Source: Marinobacter litoralis
Lineage (GTDB): Bacteria > Pseudomonadota > Gammaproteobacteria > Pseudomonadales > Oleiphilaceae
Reading direction: 5' to 3'
NCBI RefSeq assembly: GCF_016427555.1
Contig: NZ_JAELVS010000001.1
Location: forward strand, 496,001 to 560,000
Length of the DNA: 64,000 bases
Shown: positions 9,400-20,852 of the stretch, one piece after another
Layout: each line of letters begins with the position of its first letter
Position numbering within the stretch: the stretch's first letter is position 1
The notes under the pieces: generated by a model
The model's database searches: none
Told to the model about the DNA's origin: nothing
What the model saw: only the letters and a program-made list of their open reading frames with translations
Made by a program: the position numbers and the translations under genes

Positions 9400-10677
9400 G
9401 TGAGTAATCAGGAACTGCAAAAACTTAAAGAGCGTTACGTGGCCGCAGGAGCCGCTAGCCCCAATGAACAGTTTGCCGATCATGCGTTGAACGCCGAATT
9501 ATGGGATGCCGACGGCAAACGGATGATCGATTTCGCCGGGGGCATTGGCGTGCTCAACATTGGCCATCGCCACCCGAAAGTGGTCGATGCCGTCAAAGCA
9601 CAGCTCGATAAACTGATGCACACCTGCCAGACCGTTATGCCTTATGAAGGCTACGTCAAAGTGGCGCAGAAACTCAGTGAGGTGACCCCCGTTCGAGGCC
9701 ACGCAAAAGTGATGCTTGCCAACTCCGGCGCTGAAGCGTTGGAGAATGCCGTCAAGATTGCCCGCGCAGCCACCGGCAAATCCAACGTCATCTGCTTCGA
9801 TGGCGGTTATCACGGGCGCACCTTTTTCACCATGGCCATGAACGGCAAGGCTGCTCCGTATCAAACGTCGTTCGGCCCCATGCCGGGCTTGGTCTACCGG
9901 GCACCTTACCCGGTTCCTTACCACGGCGTTTCCGAGGAAGACGCGCTGCGTGGCCTGATGATGACCGTGAAGGCCGACTCACCTGCGCAGGATACCGCCG
10001 CCATCGTGCTTGAGCCGGTATTAGGGGAGGGCGGTTTCTACGCCGCCCCGGCGAGTTTTCTGAAAGCCTTGCGGCAATTCTGCGACGACAACGACATTCT
10101 TTTGATTGTCGATGAAGTGCAAAGTGGATTTGGCCGCACAGGCAAACTGTTCGCGATTGAACACAGTGGCGTTGAGCCCGACATCATGACCATGGCCAAA
10201 TCCATGGCCGATGGTATGCCCATTTCCGCGGTGGTTGGCACCGATAAAGTGATGGATGCCTCCGGGCCCAACTCGTTGGGCGGCACTTACACCGGAAGCC
10301 CTACGGCCTGCGCTGCGGCTTTGGCGGTGTTCGATGTTATCGAGGAAGACGACATTCTGGGTAAAAGCCAACGGTTGGGGGAAACCTTGAAGAAGCGGTT
10401 CGAGCAGTGGCAAAGCCGGTTTGCCCACGTTGATAACGTCCGCAACCTTGGCCCCATGGCAGCCTTTGAGTTGGTGGAAAGCAAAGACTCACGCAAGCCA
10501 TTGCCCGAGCTTGCCGCATCGATCACCAAGAAAGCCAAGGAGAAAGGCCTGATCCTGCTCAGTTGCGGTATGTTCGGCAACACCTTGCGCTTTTTGATGC
10601 CGGTTACCATTGAGGACGAGGTATTGGCCGAAGGCCTGAACATCGTTGAGGAATGCCTCGAAGAAACCGGCGCCTGA
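9400..10677 (+). CDS. gabT: 4-aminobutyrate (GABA) aminotransferase, class III PLP-dependent
   Basis: Transfers the amino group of GABA to 2-oxoglutarate, giving succinate semialdehyde and glutamate. The 425 residues almost equal the usual length (426). The class III aminotransferase pattern is clear: NSGAEALENAVKIAR, GGYHGRT, a VDEVQSGFGRTG block and the PLP lysine K267 in MAKSMADGMP. The GTG start at 9400 is chosen because AGGGGG lies about 8 nt upstream and the product then starts like known GabT; an in-frame TTG at 9379 is less likely. No gabD or GABA permease is adjacent. 5-aminovalerate is a possible alternative substrate. A strong terminator follows. Confidence 0.88.
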   Translation: MSNQELQKLKERYVAAGAASPNEQFADHALNAELWDADGKRMIDFAGGIGVLNIGHRHPKVVDAVKAQLDKLMHTCQTVMPYEGYVKVAQKLSEVTPVRGHAKVMLANSGAEALENAVKIARAATGKSNVICFDGGYHGRTFFTMAMNGKAAPYQTSFGPMPGLVYRAPYPVPYHGVSEEDALRGLMMTVKADSPAQDTAAIVLEPVLGEGGFYAAPASFLKALRQFCDDNDILLIVDEVQSGFGRTGKLFAIEHSGVEPDIMTMAKSMADGMPISAVVGTDKVMDASGPNSLGGTYTGSPTACAAALAVFDVIEEDDILGKSQRLGETLKKRFEQWQSRFAHVDNVRNLGPMAAFELVESKDSRKPLPELAASITKKAKEKGLILLSCGMFGNTLRFLMPVTIEDEVLAEGLNIVEECLEETGA

Positions 10678-10699
10678 GCGAACCCGCATGGCCCCATAG

Positions 10700-10728
10700 C
10701 GCCGGGTGATCACCCGGCGTTTTTTTTC
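10700..10728 (+). terminator. Rho-independent terminator after gabT
   Basis: GC-rich hairpin with arms GCCGGGTG (10701-10708) and CACCCGGC (10711-10718), immediately followed by eight T residues (10720-10727). Confidence 0.9.
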
Positions 10729-10857
10729 GCCCCAAAACCGGCCAGAGCACTCACCAGGGCGGTTACCCTGGCCTTTCAATTCGTCGTATACTGCCGAAGC
10801 CCTGTGCGGCTGTAGCTACGTTTTATCTTTTGTTGACTTATTTATCAGGCGGTAATC

Positions 10858-11619
10858 ATGACCTCCCCGAATTCCCAGAGCATTCCTGAGCACCAACCAC
10901 GCCCGTGGATTGATCTTCTGGTCAGCATTGTTATCCCTTCAGTCATTCTGATGAAGTTCAGCGGTGACGAACATCTGGGCAGCGTGAACGCATTGATCAT
11001 CGGTTTGGCGTTTCCTCTGGGCTGGGGCCTGTTTGAGCTGATCCGTTATCGCAAGAAAAACTTTATCGCGCTCCTCGGGCTGATCAGTGTCGCTTTGACA
11101 GGCGGCATCGGTTTGCTGGAACTGGATGCTGGCTGGTTGGCCATTAAGGAAGCGGCGGTACCGGCGGTGATTGGCCTGGCGGTGTTGATCTCAACCCGCA
11201 CCAAGTACCCATTGGTGCGAACGCTGCTCTATAACCCCAATGTGCTGGATGTGGATAAGATTCACCAATCCCTCGAAGAACGGGGCAGTGTGGAGGAGTT
11301 CGAAAATCGCTTGTTGAAGGCCAGCTACTTTTTCGCCGGGACCTTTTTGTTCTCATCCATAATGAACTACGTGCTGGCCAAATGGATTGTGGTAAGCCCA
11401 GCCGGAACGCAAGCGTTTAATGAAGAACTAGGGCGCATGACCTTGGTCAGTTATCCGATGATTGCCATTCCCTCCATGGTGATGATGATGCTGATTTTCT
11501 GGTACCTGTGGCGCACCATTCGACGCCTGACCGGGCACACCCTGGAAGAAGTTATGTCTCCGCACTTGATTGAAAAAGAGAAAGAAAAAGAGCGGAAGAG
11601 GGCGCAGTCCTCCAAGTAA
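10858..11619 (+). CDS. Small integral membrane protein, VC0807-like family
   Basis: A 253-residue protein with about six hydrophobic segments (for example LLVSIVIPSVILM, ALIIGLAFPLGWGLF, FIALLGLISVALTGGIGLL, YPMIAIPSMVMMMLIFWYLW) and a highly charged C-terminal tail (EKEKEKERKR). The pattern resembles the uncharacterised VC0807 family of membrane proteins; no catalytic motif is visible and I assign no function. It is transcribed alone, between the gabT terminator and a bidirectional terminator shared with gyrB. A perfect DnaA box lies at 11250-11258. Confidence 0.7.
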   Translation: MTSPNSQSIPEHQPRPWIDLLVSIVIPSVILMKFSGDEHLGSVNALIIGLAFPLGWGLFELIRYRKKNFIALLGLISVALTGGIGLLELDAGWLAIKEAAVPAVIGLAVLISTRTKYPLVRTLLYNPNVLDVDKIHQSLEERGSVEEFENRLLKASYFFAGTFLFSSIMNYVLAKWIVVSPAGTQAFNEELGRMTLVSYPMIAIPSMVMMMLIFWYLWRTIRRLTGHTLEEVMSPHLIEKEKEKERKRAQSSK

Positions 11620-11642
11620 TTCGGCTTCGGTTTTCCGGGTAA

Positions 11643-11681
11643 TAAAAAACGCTGGCTCCATTCGGAGACCAGCGTTTTTTT
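11643..11681. terminator. Bidirectional terminator between VC0807-like gene and gyrB
   Basis: Stem CGCTGG (11650-11655) with CCAGCG (11669-11674), extended inside by CTCC/GGAG around an ATTC loop. It is flanked by AAAAAA on the left and TTTTTTT on the right, so it can terminate both converging transcripts. Confidence 0.9.
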
Positions 11682-11701
11682 ATACCAGCGATTCTGACGA
11701 A

Positions 11702-14182
<2,481 letters not shown>

Positions 14183-14191
14183 TTACCCAGT

Positions 14192-15319
14192 TTATTCTTC
14201 CGTCAATTTTCCATGTTCCACGTGGAACATTCTGTATTCTGGTGCTTGTCCATCCGTCCACAGTACGTCCGGTTCCGGGTGTTCGATGGACGTAATGAAC
14301 ACCTGGCAACGTAATTCCTGAAGCTTCCGAGCCAGCATGATCCGATGCCGGACATCCAGCTCAGCATTAATATCGTCGAGTAAAAAGGTGACTTGTTTAC
14401 CCAAATCACTCAAAACCTTGCCTTGCGCAATCTTCATTAGAATGACCAAGGTCTTTTGTTGTCCGCGAGAGAAGGTCTCTGCCACTGGACGGCCGCCCAT
14501 TTTAAGGCGAATATCAGCCCGATTCGGGCCATACAGCGTATGCCCCATCCTGCGTTCTTGCTCGCGATGATTTTTCAGGACATCCACCAAAGACTGGCTA
14601 CGGTCCCAGCCCGGATAGAACTCGAGCTTGAGGCCATCGGTCCATCCTGCGTCCAGCTCACCCAGCACTTCATCAAAGGCGCTTTTGAAACTTTTGAAAA
14701 CCGCGGTCCTGGTGTCGCTGAGAGATTCAGCAAGCACGGAAAACTGATTATCCCATACCCTCATCAACGACTCATCGATTCTACCATTTCTGAGCGTTTG
14801 ATTCCGCTGTGATGTCACTCTCTGGCATTGTTGCCACAAAGAGGAAAACGAAGGTTCCACGTGGAACACCAACCAATCGAGAAACTGCCGGCGCTTACCC
14901 GGGCCGCCCGCAACAATATCAAAAACCCCCGGATCAATAACCGAAACCGGAAGTCGTTTCGCCAACGATGACAAACTACGAACCGCTTCGCCATTTACCC
15001 GTAATGAGGTCTCTTTCAGCGCAATGTCACGCGAGATTCCAACGCGATGCTCCACGGGTTCGGCACCTTCGTCACCCTGGTCATCGAGCCCTGCATCTAG
15101 CGCGCCGAAAACCGTGAGCTTGTTCTGACCGTGAGCTACCACAGCCTGATGCCGGGAGATGCGAAATGAACGACCAAGCCCCAGGTAACCAATCGCTTCG
15201 AGCACACTGGATTTACCGCTGCCGTTGGCACCGTATAGAAGGTTGAAAGAAGGGGAGAACCGAACCGGTTCAGGCTCCAGGTTTCTAAACCACTGAGTCT
15301 GGAGTTTCACGAGCGCCAT
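14192..15319 (-). CDS. recF: DNA replication and repair protein RecF
   Basis: SMC-like ATPase that helps load RecA at single-strand gaps. The 375 residues match the family (about 360). Walker A is LLYGANGSGKSS near residues 28-39; the C-terminal half holds the signature-like TFSRGQQKT and the Walker B region TFLLDDINAELD. The gene carries two ParB-binding parS palindromes, 14214-14229 and 14853-14868. A terminator upstream (15361-15400) separates it from the dnaA-dnaN transcript, so recF-gyrB needs its own promoter. No clear Shine-Dalgarno sequence precedes the ATG. Confidence 0.96.
   Translation of the reverse strand: MALVKLQTQWFRNLEPEPVRFSPSFNLLYGANGSGKSSVLEAIGYLGLGRSFRISRHQAVVAHGQNKLTVFGALDAGLDDQGDEGAEPVEHRVGISRDIALKETSLRVNGEAVRSLSSLAKRLPVSVIDPGVFDIVAGGPGKRRQFLDWLVFHVEPSFSSLWQQCQRVTSQRNQTLRNGRIDESLMRVWDNQFSVLAESLSDTRTAVFKSFKSAFDEVLGELDAGWTDGLKLEFYPGWDRSQSLVDVLKNHREQERRMGHTLYGPNRADIRLKMGGRPVAETFSRGQQKTLVILMKIAQGKVLSDLGKQVTFLLDDINAELDVRHRIMLARKLQELRCQVFITSIEHPEPDVLWTDGQAPEYRMFHVEHGKLTEE
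14214..14229. promoter_or_regulatory. parS: parS centromere site 1 (perfect palindrome)
   Basis: TGTTCCACGTGGAACA is a perfect 16-bp palindrome (18 bp including the flanking A and T) matching the chromosomal parS consensus bound by ParB/Spo0J. It lies at the 3' end of recF, about 5.5 kb from oriC, and the cognate parAB genes are at 40.9-42.6 kb. Confidence 0.93.
14853..14868. promoter_or_regulatory. parS: parS centromere site 2
   Basis: The 16-mer read on the minus strand is TGTTCCACGTGGAACC, the form typical of Pseudomonas parS. It is inside recF, 639 bp from site 1. Both copies keep the 14-bp core GTTCCACGTGGAAC intact. Confidence 0.93.
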
Positions 15320-15360
15320 AGAGGAGGGAATCTCAATATCAGATGGACATCCAGGGCCTT

Positions 15361-15400
15361 AAAAAACAAAAAAGGCAATGCCGATAATCAGCATTGCCTT
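15361..15400 (-). terminator. Terminator between ABC1 kinase gene and recF
   Basis: On the minus strand the hairpin AAGGCAATGC / GCATTGCCTT (15391-15400 and 15372-15381, loop of 9 nt) runs into a T-rich tract complementary to 15361-15374. It closes the dnaA-dnaN-kinase transcript before recF. Confidence 0.88.
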
Positions 15401-15430
15401 AGTGTACAAGAAGCTATGCCGCTACGCTCG

Positions 15431-16702
15431 TTAATGCAGCATGGTTAACCGGTCATCCATAAACACATCCATTTCCGGCGCCATGATGTGCACATAGCGA
15501 TCGAAATACAGGAACTGCTTCAGCAACAGCGCGAATTCCCGCGGGAAGTGCAAACCATGGTTTTCGCCGACTTTCACCATATCCATCAAAATGTGGTTTA
15601 CGTCGTCTTCGGCTTGGTCCATCAGATAGGCGCTTTCATCAGGCACCATCCGATCCATCTGTTTGTACAAACGCTGAAGGTCCGCGGCCAACTCCTGAAC
15701 CTGCACTTCCCGATGGGTAATCCCAATCCGAATCATGGCGTCGGCCATGCCTTCGAAGTTACCCACCATAATCGCAGAAATGAAATCGCTCACCGCTTGC
15801 CACGTATCTGGTTTGATACGGCCAACGATGCCGAAATCAATAAAGCCAACGCGTCCGTCTTTCAATACCATCAAGTTCCCCGCGTGAACGTCCGCGTGGA
15901 AAAATTCACACTGGGTCAAACTTGAGAACCAGGTATTCATAGCGGTAATCAAAGTGCGTTCCGGATCTTTGGCATAGCCCCGAATACTTTCGAGATCAGT
16001 CAATGGAACACCGTAGAATCGCTCCATCGTCAGAATCCGGCGACTGCTGCCGTGCTCGTACACCTGAGGAACGGTAGCATCTTCATTGCCGGTACGTTCG
16101 AGGAATTCCCGGAACACCTTCAGGTTGTTGGCTTCCTTGATGAAATCACATTCTTCCATCATGGTTTTCTGGATTTCATCGACAATTCCCGACAGGGAAG
16201 TCCAGGATAACTTGGGCGCCAGGGTTTCCAAGATACGCGCGGAAAGGTACAGAAAGTTCAGGTCGGTCAGCAGAATGTTTTCCACTCCCGGCTTCTGAAC
16301 CTTGATCACCACGTCTTCACCGGTCACCAACTTCGCAGCGTGCACCTGTGCAATGGATGCGGAAGCCAGGGCCACCGGGTCAATCTCCGAGTACACCTCG
16401 TTAATCGGCCGGCCCAGCTCGTCCCGAATGATCTTTTTGATCACACTGAACGGCAAGTTCGGAGTACTGTCGAGGCAGAACTGGAATTCTTCGACATACT
16501 CTTTCGGGAAGAACGTCGGGGAACTGGCAATGAACTGCCCGAGCTTGATGTAGGTCGAACCCAGGTTCTCGAACGTTTGTCGCAACAACTTCGGGGCAGG
16601 GGGGCGATCGCCCCGCACCCAATTAAACCCGGTACGGCCAAGTACGCTCAGGGTTTGACCAATCCTGAACGCACCTTTGATTCCATTCACTACTGGTCCC
16701 AT
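15431..16702 (-). CDS. ABC1/AarF/UbiB-like atypical kinase
   Basis: A 423-residue member of the ABC1 (UbiB/COQ8) family, whose members support ubiquinone or lipid metabolism through an atypical kinase/ATPase fold. The KxGQ motif (YIKLGQFIASS), the alanine-rich loop (ALASASIAQVH), VIKVQKPGVE, HADVHAGNLM and the metal-binding IDFGIVGR are all visible. It lacks the C-terminal transmembrane helices of true UbiB (about 546 residues), so it is probably not the ubiquinone-operon UbiB. The ATG at 16702 is chosen because GGGAGG lies 7 nt upstream; a TTG further up has no such support. It starts 18 nt after dnaN and is terminated before recF, so it rides on the dnaA-dnaN transcript. Confidence 0.85.
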   Translation of the reverse strand: MGPVVNGIKGAFRIGQTLSVLGRTGFNWVRGDRPPAPKLLRQTFENLGSTYIKLGQFIASSPTFFPKEYVEEFQFCLDSTPNLPFSVIKKIIRDELGRPINEVYSEIDPVALASASIAQVHAAKLVTGEDVVIKVQKPGVENILLTDLNFLYLSARILETLAPKLSWTSLSGIVDEIQKTMMEECDFIKEANNLKVFREFLERTGNEDATVPQVYEHGSSRRILTMERFYGVPLTDLESIRGYAKDPERTLITAMNTWFSSLTQCEFFHADVHAGNLMVLKDGRVGFIDFGIVGRIKPDTWQAVSDFISAIMVGNFEGMADAMIRIGITHREVQVQELAADLQRLYKQMDRMVPDESAYLMDQAEDDVNHILMDMVKVGENHGLHFPREFALLLKQFLYFDRYVHIMAPEMDVFMDDRLTMLH

Positions 16703-16720
16703 CAATTCCTCCCGCAATAA

Positions 16721-17824
16721 TTACAAACGCATCGGCATGACAACGTACATACAGCCGTTGTCATTTTCGGCTTCGATCAATGCGCTGCTGTTCGGGTTGG
16801 ATAAGGTTACCTTCACCTGTGCATCGCTCAGCGCATTCATCACATCGATCAAGTAGCCTACATTAAAACCGATCTGAAGGGATTCGCCCTGATAGTCCAC
16901 AGGCAGCGCGTCTTCGGCCTGTTCCTGATCCGGGTTGTTGGCAAAGACTTCAAGCTGCCCGGGTTTGAGGTTCAAACGCACACCACGAATATTTTCGTGG
17001 GAAAGAATACCCGCACGCTGCAAGGTGTTTTTCAGAGTGGCCCGGTCCGCCAAAACCACTTTGTCACCACCGCGCGGAATAACGCGGTTGTAGTCCGGAA
17101 ACTTTCCTTCAATCAGTTTCGAGGTAAAGGTGTAAGAGCCCACCGTAGCCCGCAGATGATTGTCGCCGATCACCAGAGTCACCGGTGACTCGTCGTCATC
17201 GAGCAAGCGCGCCAATTCCAGAATACCTTTACGCGGCACGATCACCTGTCGAGGTTCCTGGCAACCGGTTTCCATATCGAAATGCGCCAACGCCAATCGA
17301 TGGCCATCGGTTGCAACTGTGCGTACATGCCCGGCATCCACTTCCAACAGCAAGCCATTCAGGTAATAACGCACGTCCTGCTGGGCCATTGCAAAAGCAG
17401 TGGCATCCAACATGCGGCCGAGTTCTTTTTGAGGAAGCTCCAAACGGAAACTTTCCGGCTCGTCTTCAACGTTCGGAAAGTGCTCAGCCGGCAGGGTCGA
17501 AAGCGTGAAATGCGAGTTTCCGGCGCGAACGTGCAACCGGTCACCTTCCTGAGCCAGATCGATTGGCGCTTCATCCCCCAAAGCGCGGCAAATATCGGCC
17601 AGCTTACGCGCCGGTACCGTAATTCTGCCCGGTTGGTCCACGTGCACCGGTGTTACCCGGCCAACCAGCTCGACTTCCATGTTGGTACCGGTGAGGGTCA
17701 ACGTATTGTCTTCGGCTTCCAACAACACGTTCGACAGAACCGGCATGGTTTGTTTCTTTTCCACAACGCCAGCAATGCTTTGCAGCGGAGTAAGCAGGGA
17801 TTCACGGCTGATTGTCAGTTTCAT
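16721..17824 (-). CDS. dnaN: DNA polymerase III beta subunit (sliding clamp)
   Basis: Ring-shaped processivity clamp for DNA polymerase III. The 367 residues match E. coli (366). Family features are the N-terminal LLTPLQSIAGVVEKKQTMPV, the internal FTLSTLPAEHFPN segment and the C-terminal VVMPMRL that forms the protein-binding cleft. It lies 54 nt downstream of dnaA in the same direction, the universal arrangement, and is followed after 18 nt by an ABC1-type kinase gene instead of recF. Confidence 0.98.
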   Translation of the reverse strand: MKLTISRESLLTPLQSIAGVVEKKQTMPVLSNVLLEAEDNTLTLTGTNMEVELVGRVTPVHVDQPGRITVPARKLADICRALGDEAPIDLAQEGDRLHVRAGNSHFTLSTLPAEHFPNVEDEPESFRLELPQKELGRMLDATAFAMAQQDVRYYLNGLLLEVDAGHVRTVATDGHRLALAHFDMETGCQEPRQVIVPRKGILELARLLDDDESPVTLVIGDNHLRATVGSYTFTSKLIEGKFPDYNRVIPRGGDKVVLADRATLKNTLQRAGILSHENIRGVRLNLKPGQLEVFANNPDQEQAEDALPVDYQGESLQIGFNVGYLIDVMNALSDAQVKVTLSNPNSSALIEAENDNGCMYVVMPMRL

Positions 17825-17878
17825 GGCACTCGGCTTCAGTTATCGGAAGTGAATGTTATTAACTTGCCACCCTTCGCA

Positions 17879-19363
17879 TCAGGTGGTCAGTAATCTCATA
17901 AAGTTTTGGTAGTCCTCCCGGATGCCCGGGTCGGTTTCCTGCAGTTCGCGTATCTTCTTGCACGCGTGCAGTACCGTGGTGTGGTCGCGCCCGCCGAAGG
18001 CATCGCCGATTTCCGGCAGACTGTGGTTGGTCAGTTCTTTGGAAAGCAGCATGGCCACTTGCCGCGGGCGGGTGACCGTGCGGGTACGACGCTTCGACAA
18101 CAGATCGGACACTTTAATCTTGTAATACTCGGCAACCGTTCGCTGGATGTTATCCATGCTGACCTGCTTTTCATGCAGAGCGAGCAAATCTTTCAAACTT
18201 TCCCGGATAAACGGCGGAGTAATCTCGGAGCCCGTGAAGTGAGCATTCGCTATCACCAGACGTAAAGCACCCTCTAGCTCTCGGACGTTCGAGCGTATTT
18301 TTTGGGCAATGAAAAAGGCGGCTTCGCTGCTCAGTTTTACGTTTGCCTGGTCGGCCTTTTTCATCAGAATCGCCACTCGGGTTTCCAGCTCGGGCGGCTC
18401 GACCATAACCGTCAAACCCCAACCGAACCGGGACTTCAGGCGTTCTTCCATATCCACAATTTCTTTCGGAAAACGATCACAGGTGACGATCACTTGCTGA
18501 CCACCTTCCAACAAGGCGTTGAAGGTGTGGAAAAACTCTTCCTGCGAGCGTTCTTTCCGGGCGAAAAACTGAATGTCGTCGATCAACAACGCATCCACAG
18601 AACGGTAATAACGCTTAAATTCGTTGATGGCGTTCAGCTGCAATGCTTTAACCATATCCGCCACAAATCGTTCCGAGCGCAGGTAGGCGACTTTTGCCTT
18701 CGGGTTGCGGCGAACGATTTCGTTCCCGATCGCATGCATCAGGTGGGTTTTACCCAGACCAACGCCACCATATAGGAACAGCGGGTTGTATGCGCCGCCG
18801 GGATTCTCGGCAACCTGCATGGATGCGGCACGGGCTAGCTGGTTCGATTTACCTTCCACAAAGGTATCAAAGGTAAACGTCTCATTTAGGAAGCTTTGAT
18901 GTTTGATGTCACCTTCTACCTGCACCGATCGGCGTTGGTTGCCCGATGACGACGGCGCGGGAGCGGTCGTCGGGGCCGGAGCAGGAGGATTCACAGGTTC
19001 ACTGGGTTCGGCGCTACGCTGAACCGCGGTAGCGGCAACACTCTTTTCTTCCTCGGTAACCGCATGACCCGTCTCGTCCACTTCAGGAACAGATCGAGCC
19101 ACCGTATCGTCCGGCTTGGGCGCAGAGCCTACTTTCATCTGAACGCGAGGCGCCTGACCTCCGTTCAGATCTTTCAACACTTCCTCTATACGACGGAGAT
19201 ATTTCTCGTTGACCCAGTCCATCACAAACCGGTTTGGAGCAAACAGCATCAACAAGCCGTCCCGATGATCGGACTGGAGAGGTCGTAACCAGGTATTAAA
19301 CTGTTGTGCGGGAAATTCATCCCGAAGTACTTCAAGACATTGATGCCACATACTATTAGGCAA
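17879..19363 (-). CDS. dnaA: Chromosomal replication initiator DnaA
   Basis: AAA+ initiator that binds DnaA boxes and melts oriC. 494 residues: domain I (1-75), a Pro/Ala-rich linker (about 115-145), the AAA+ domain with Walker [10 protein letters not shown] at 199-207 and Walker [11 protein letters not shown], and the C-terminal DNA-binding domain with the signature [23 protein letters not shown] start at 19363 is chosen because it gives an N terminus aligned with pseudomonad DnaA and has GGGAG/AGGCGG upstream; an in-frame ATG 12 nt later lacks a ribosome site. A TTG start would keep initiator levels low. The gene reads away from oriC. Confidence 0.97.
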   Translation of the reverse strand: MPNSMWHQCLEVLRDEFPAQQFNTWLRPLQSDHRDGLLMLFAPNRFVMDWVNEKYLRRIEEVLKDLNGGQAPRVQMKVGSAPKPDDTVARSVPEVDETGHAVTEEEKSVAATAVQRSAEPSEPVNPPAPAPTTAPAPSSSGNQRRSVQVEGDIKHQSFLNETFTFDTFVEGKSNQLARAASMQVAENPGGAYNPLFLYGGVGLGKTHLMHAIGNEIVRRNPKAKVAYLRSERFVADMVKALQLNAINEFKRYYRSVDALLIDDIQFFARKERSQEEFFHTFNALLEGGQQVIVTCDRFPKEIVDMEERLKSRFGWGLTVMVEPPELETRVAILMKKADQANVKLSSEAAFFIAQKIRSNVRELEGALRLVIANAHFTGSEITPPFIRESLKDLLALHEKQVSMDNIQRTVAEYYKIKVSDLLSKRRTRTVTRPRQVAMLLSKELTNHSLPEIGDAFGGRDHTTVLHACKKIRELQETDPGIREDYQNFMRLLTT

Positions 19364-19797
19364 GACCGCCTGCTCCCAACTACCCGACTATGCTCTCAAC
19401 GGGGAAAACACACGCCCGTTATTCAAGATGACCACGAATTCTACCCCGCCCAGTCCCTCAGTAAAAGAGCGTTCATCTAGGTAATGAACACCCTGTGGAA
19501 ACAATAAAACCACGCTTTCAAGCTCTTACAGACATATCTACAGCCTTGTGTACAGAAATCCCTTAAAAAATAGTTATACACAGAACCTTGTGCACAGCCG
19601 GGGTAGAGGCCTGTGTGAAAGCTCTGCACCGATCAAGGCATAACTCCATCCCGAATCAAAAAACGCACTTGTTCACAATCCGTCTTGGTTTTACACACAG
19701 GGCTCAGCCACAGATGTCACAACCCTTATCATTATCGCAACCATCTGTAATTAATGCTTTTTTAATCCTTTTCCACAGAAATCATGGTGCGTAATAA

Positions 19798-19853
19798 CAG
19801 TAATAATTAATCTTTAAAAGAAATTTAAAAGAACCTAATACATTTATTATTCA
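19798..19853. other. Candidate DNA unwinding element of oriC
   Basis: Nearly pure A/T stretch with runs such as TAATAATTAA and CATTTATTATTC, adjacent to the DnaA-box-rich part of oriC. Assignment as the melting site is inference from composition and position. Confidence 0.6.
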
Positions 19854-19905
19854 TCGTTGCGGTATCTACCCACATAGAAACTTTGATTGCCAAGACAGTC
19901 TTCGA

Positions 19906-19934
19906 TTGATCTTCCCCTCAGATTTGACTAGAAT
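19906..19934 (+). promoter_or_regulatory. Sigma-70 promoter of rpmH-rnpA
   Basis: -35 TTGATC (19906-19911), 17-bp spacer, -10 TAGAAT (19929-19934), about 70 bp upstream of the rpmH start codon. Confidence 0.65.
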
Positions 19935-20006
19935 GCCGCTCCTGTTTCAGCTGTCTATTTTGCAGCCAGTTACAAATTTCAATTTACGATTTGTGAGAAC
20001 ATCATC

Positions 20007-20141
20007 ATGAAAAGAACATTCCAACCGAGCGTCCTGAAGCGCAAGCGTGTTCACGGCTTCCGTGCCCGTATGGCGACTGCTAACGGCCGTAAGGTGATCT
20101 CCCGTCGTCGTGCCAAAGGCCGCGCACGTCTGTCTGCGTAA
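20007..20141 (+). CDS. rpmH: 50S ribosomal protein L34
   Basis: A 44-residue, highly basic ribosomal protein starting [18 protein letters not shown] and ending in an Arg/Lys-rich tail ([12 protein letters not shown]), as in the family. The gene is too short for routine length cut-offs. It is the first gene rightward from oriC and is followed after 15 nt by rnpA, the conserved pair. Confidence 0.97.
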   Translation: MKRTFQPSVLKRKRVHGFRARMATANGRKVISRRRAKGRARLSA

Positions 20142-20156
20142 GCTGATTTCTGCCTC

Positions 20157-20555
20157 ATGAAGGCTTTGACGTTTCCAAAATCCGTTCGGCTGCTAAAGCC
20201 TGCAGATTACGGCAAAGTCTTTGATGACGTGCAGCTGAAGGTTCCGCACAGGAATTTTCTGATCCTGGCTGCCCCGAATAATCTCGGTCACGCCAGGGTC
20301 GGTCTGATTTTCTCCAAGAAAAACTTGCGTCATGCGGTTCAAAGAAACCGAATAAAACGCCAGGTTCGGGAAACATTCAGACTGCAGCAGGATTTACCCA
20401 GCCTCGATATCATTGTTCTAGGCAGGCAAGGGCTGAATAAGCTTGAAAATCCCGATGTTCGTTCTTCTCTGAACGACATTTGGCGCAGGGTGAAGAAAAA
20501 ATATCGCCAGGTTGCCATTACCCAGTCGGATGCTAACGCTCAAGGCAACGAGTAA
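20157..20555 (+). CDS. rnpA: Ribonuclease P protein component
   Basis: Protein cofactor of RNase P, which matures tRNA 5' ends. 132 residues. The family signature is visible as [16 protein letters not shown] near residues 60-75, preceded by the [11 protein letters not shown] strand. Its stop overlaps the yidD start (TAATG), indicating coupling. Confidence 0.95.
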   Translation: MKALTFPKSVRLLKPADYGKVFDDVQLKVPHRNFLILAAPNNLGHARVGLIFSKKNLRHAVQRNRIKRQVRETFRLQQDLPSLDIIVLGRQGLNKLENPDVRSSLNDIWRRVKKKYRQVAITQSDANAQGNE

Positions 20556-20848
20556 TGCGTCAACTTCTGCTGCTACCGATACGATTCTACCAGTACGCTA
20601 TCAGTCCCATGATGGCCAGCCATTGCCGACATACTCCTACCTGTTCACAATACGCCGTCGAGGCTATTCAACATCACGGGGCACTCAAAGGCAGCTACTT
20701 GGCTGGTGCACGTTTGTTGAGGTGTCATCCATGGGGGGATGCCGGGTATGATCCGGTACCAGGCACTGAATCAAACGGGAAGTCCTGTGCTGAAATGACA
20801 GCTAGCCCAACTGAACCGCTCCAATCCACTACTCAGACCAGACACTAA
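20555..20848 (+). CDS. yidD: Membrane protein insertion efficiency factor YidD
   Basis: A 97-residue protein of the YidD family, thought to assist YidC-dependent insertion. The conserved core is present: [22 protein letters not shown] with its cysteines, and [17 protein letters not shown] short Ser/Thr-rich tail of about 20 residues follows the core. It overlaps rnpA by 1 bp and ends 4 nt before yidC. Confidence 0.94.
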   Translation: MRQLLLLPIRFYQYAISPMMASHCRHTPTCSQYAVEAIQHHGALKGSYLAGARLLRCHPWGDAGYDPVPGTESNGKSCAEMTASPTEPLQSTTQTRH

Positions 20849-20852
20849 GTTT

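Larger units (their letters stand above)
19364..20006. other. oriC: Chromosomal replication origin oriC (dnaA-rpmH intergenic region)
   Basis: About 640 bp without genes between divergent dnaA and rpmH, where the Pseudomonas-type origin lies. DnaA-box candidates: TTATACACA at 19574-19582 (matches TTATNCACA); single-mismatch forms TTGTGCACA (19588), TTGTTCACA (19669), TTTTACACA (19689) and TTTTCCACA (19769). An A/T tract at 19798-19853 is the likely unwinding element. No copy of the perfect TTATCCACA occurs here, in contrast to the flanking arms. The rpmH promoter occupies the right end; I found no clear dnaA promoter by eye. Confidence 0.9.
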
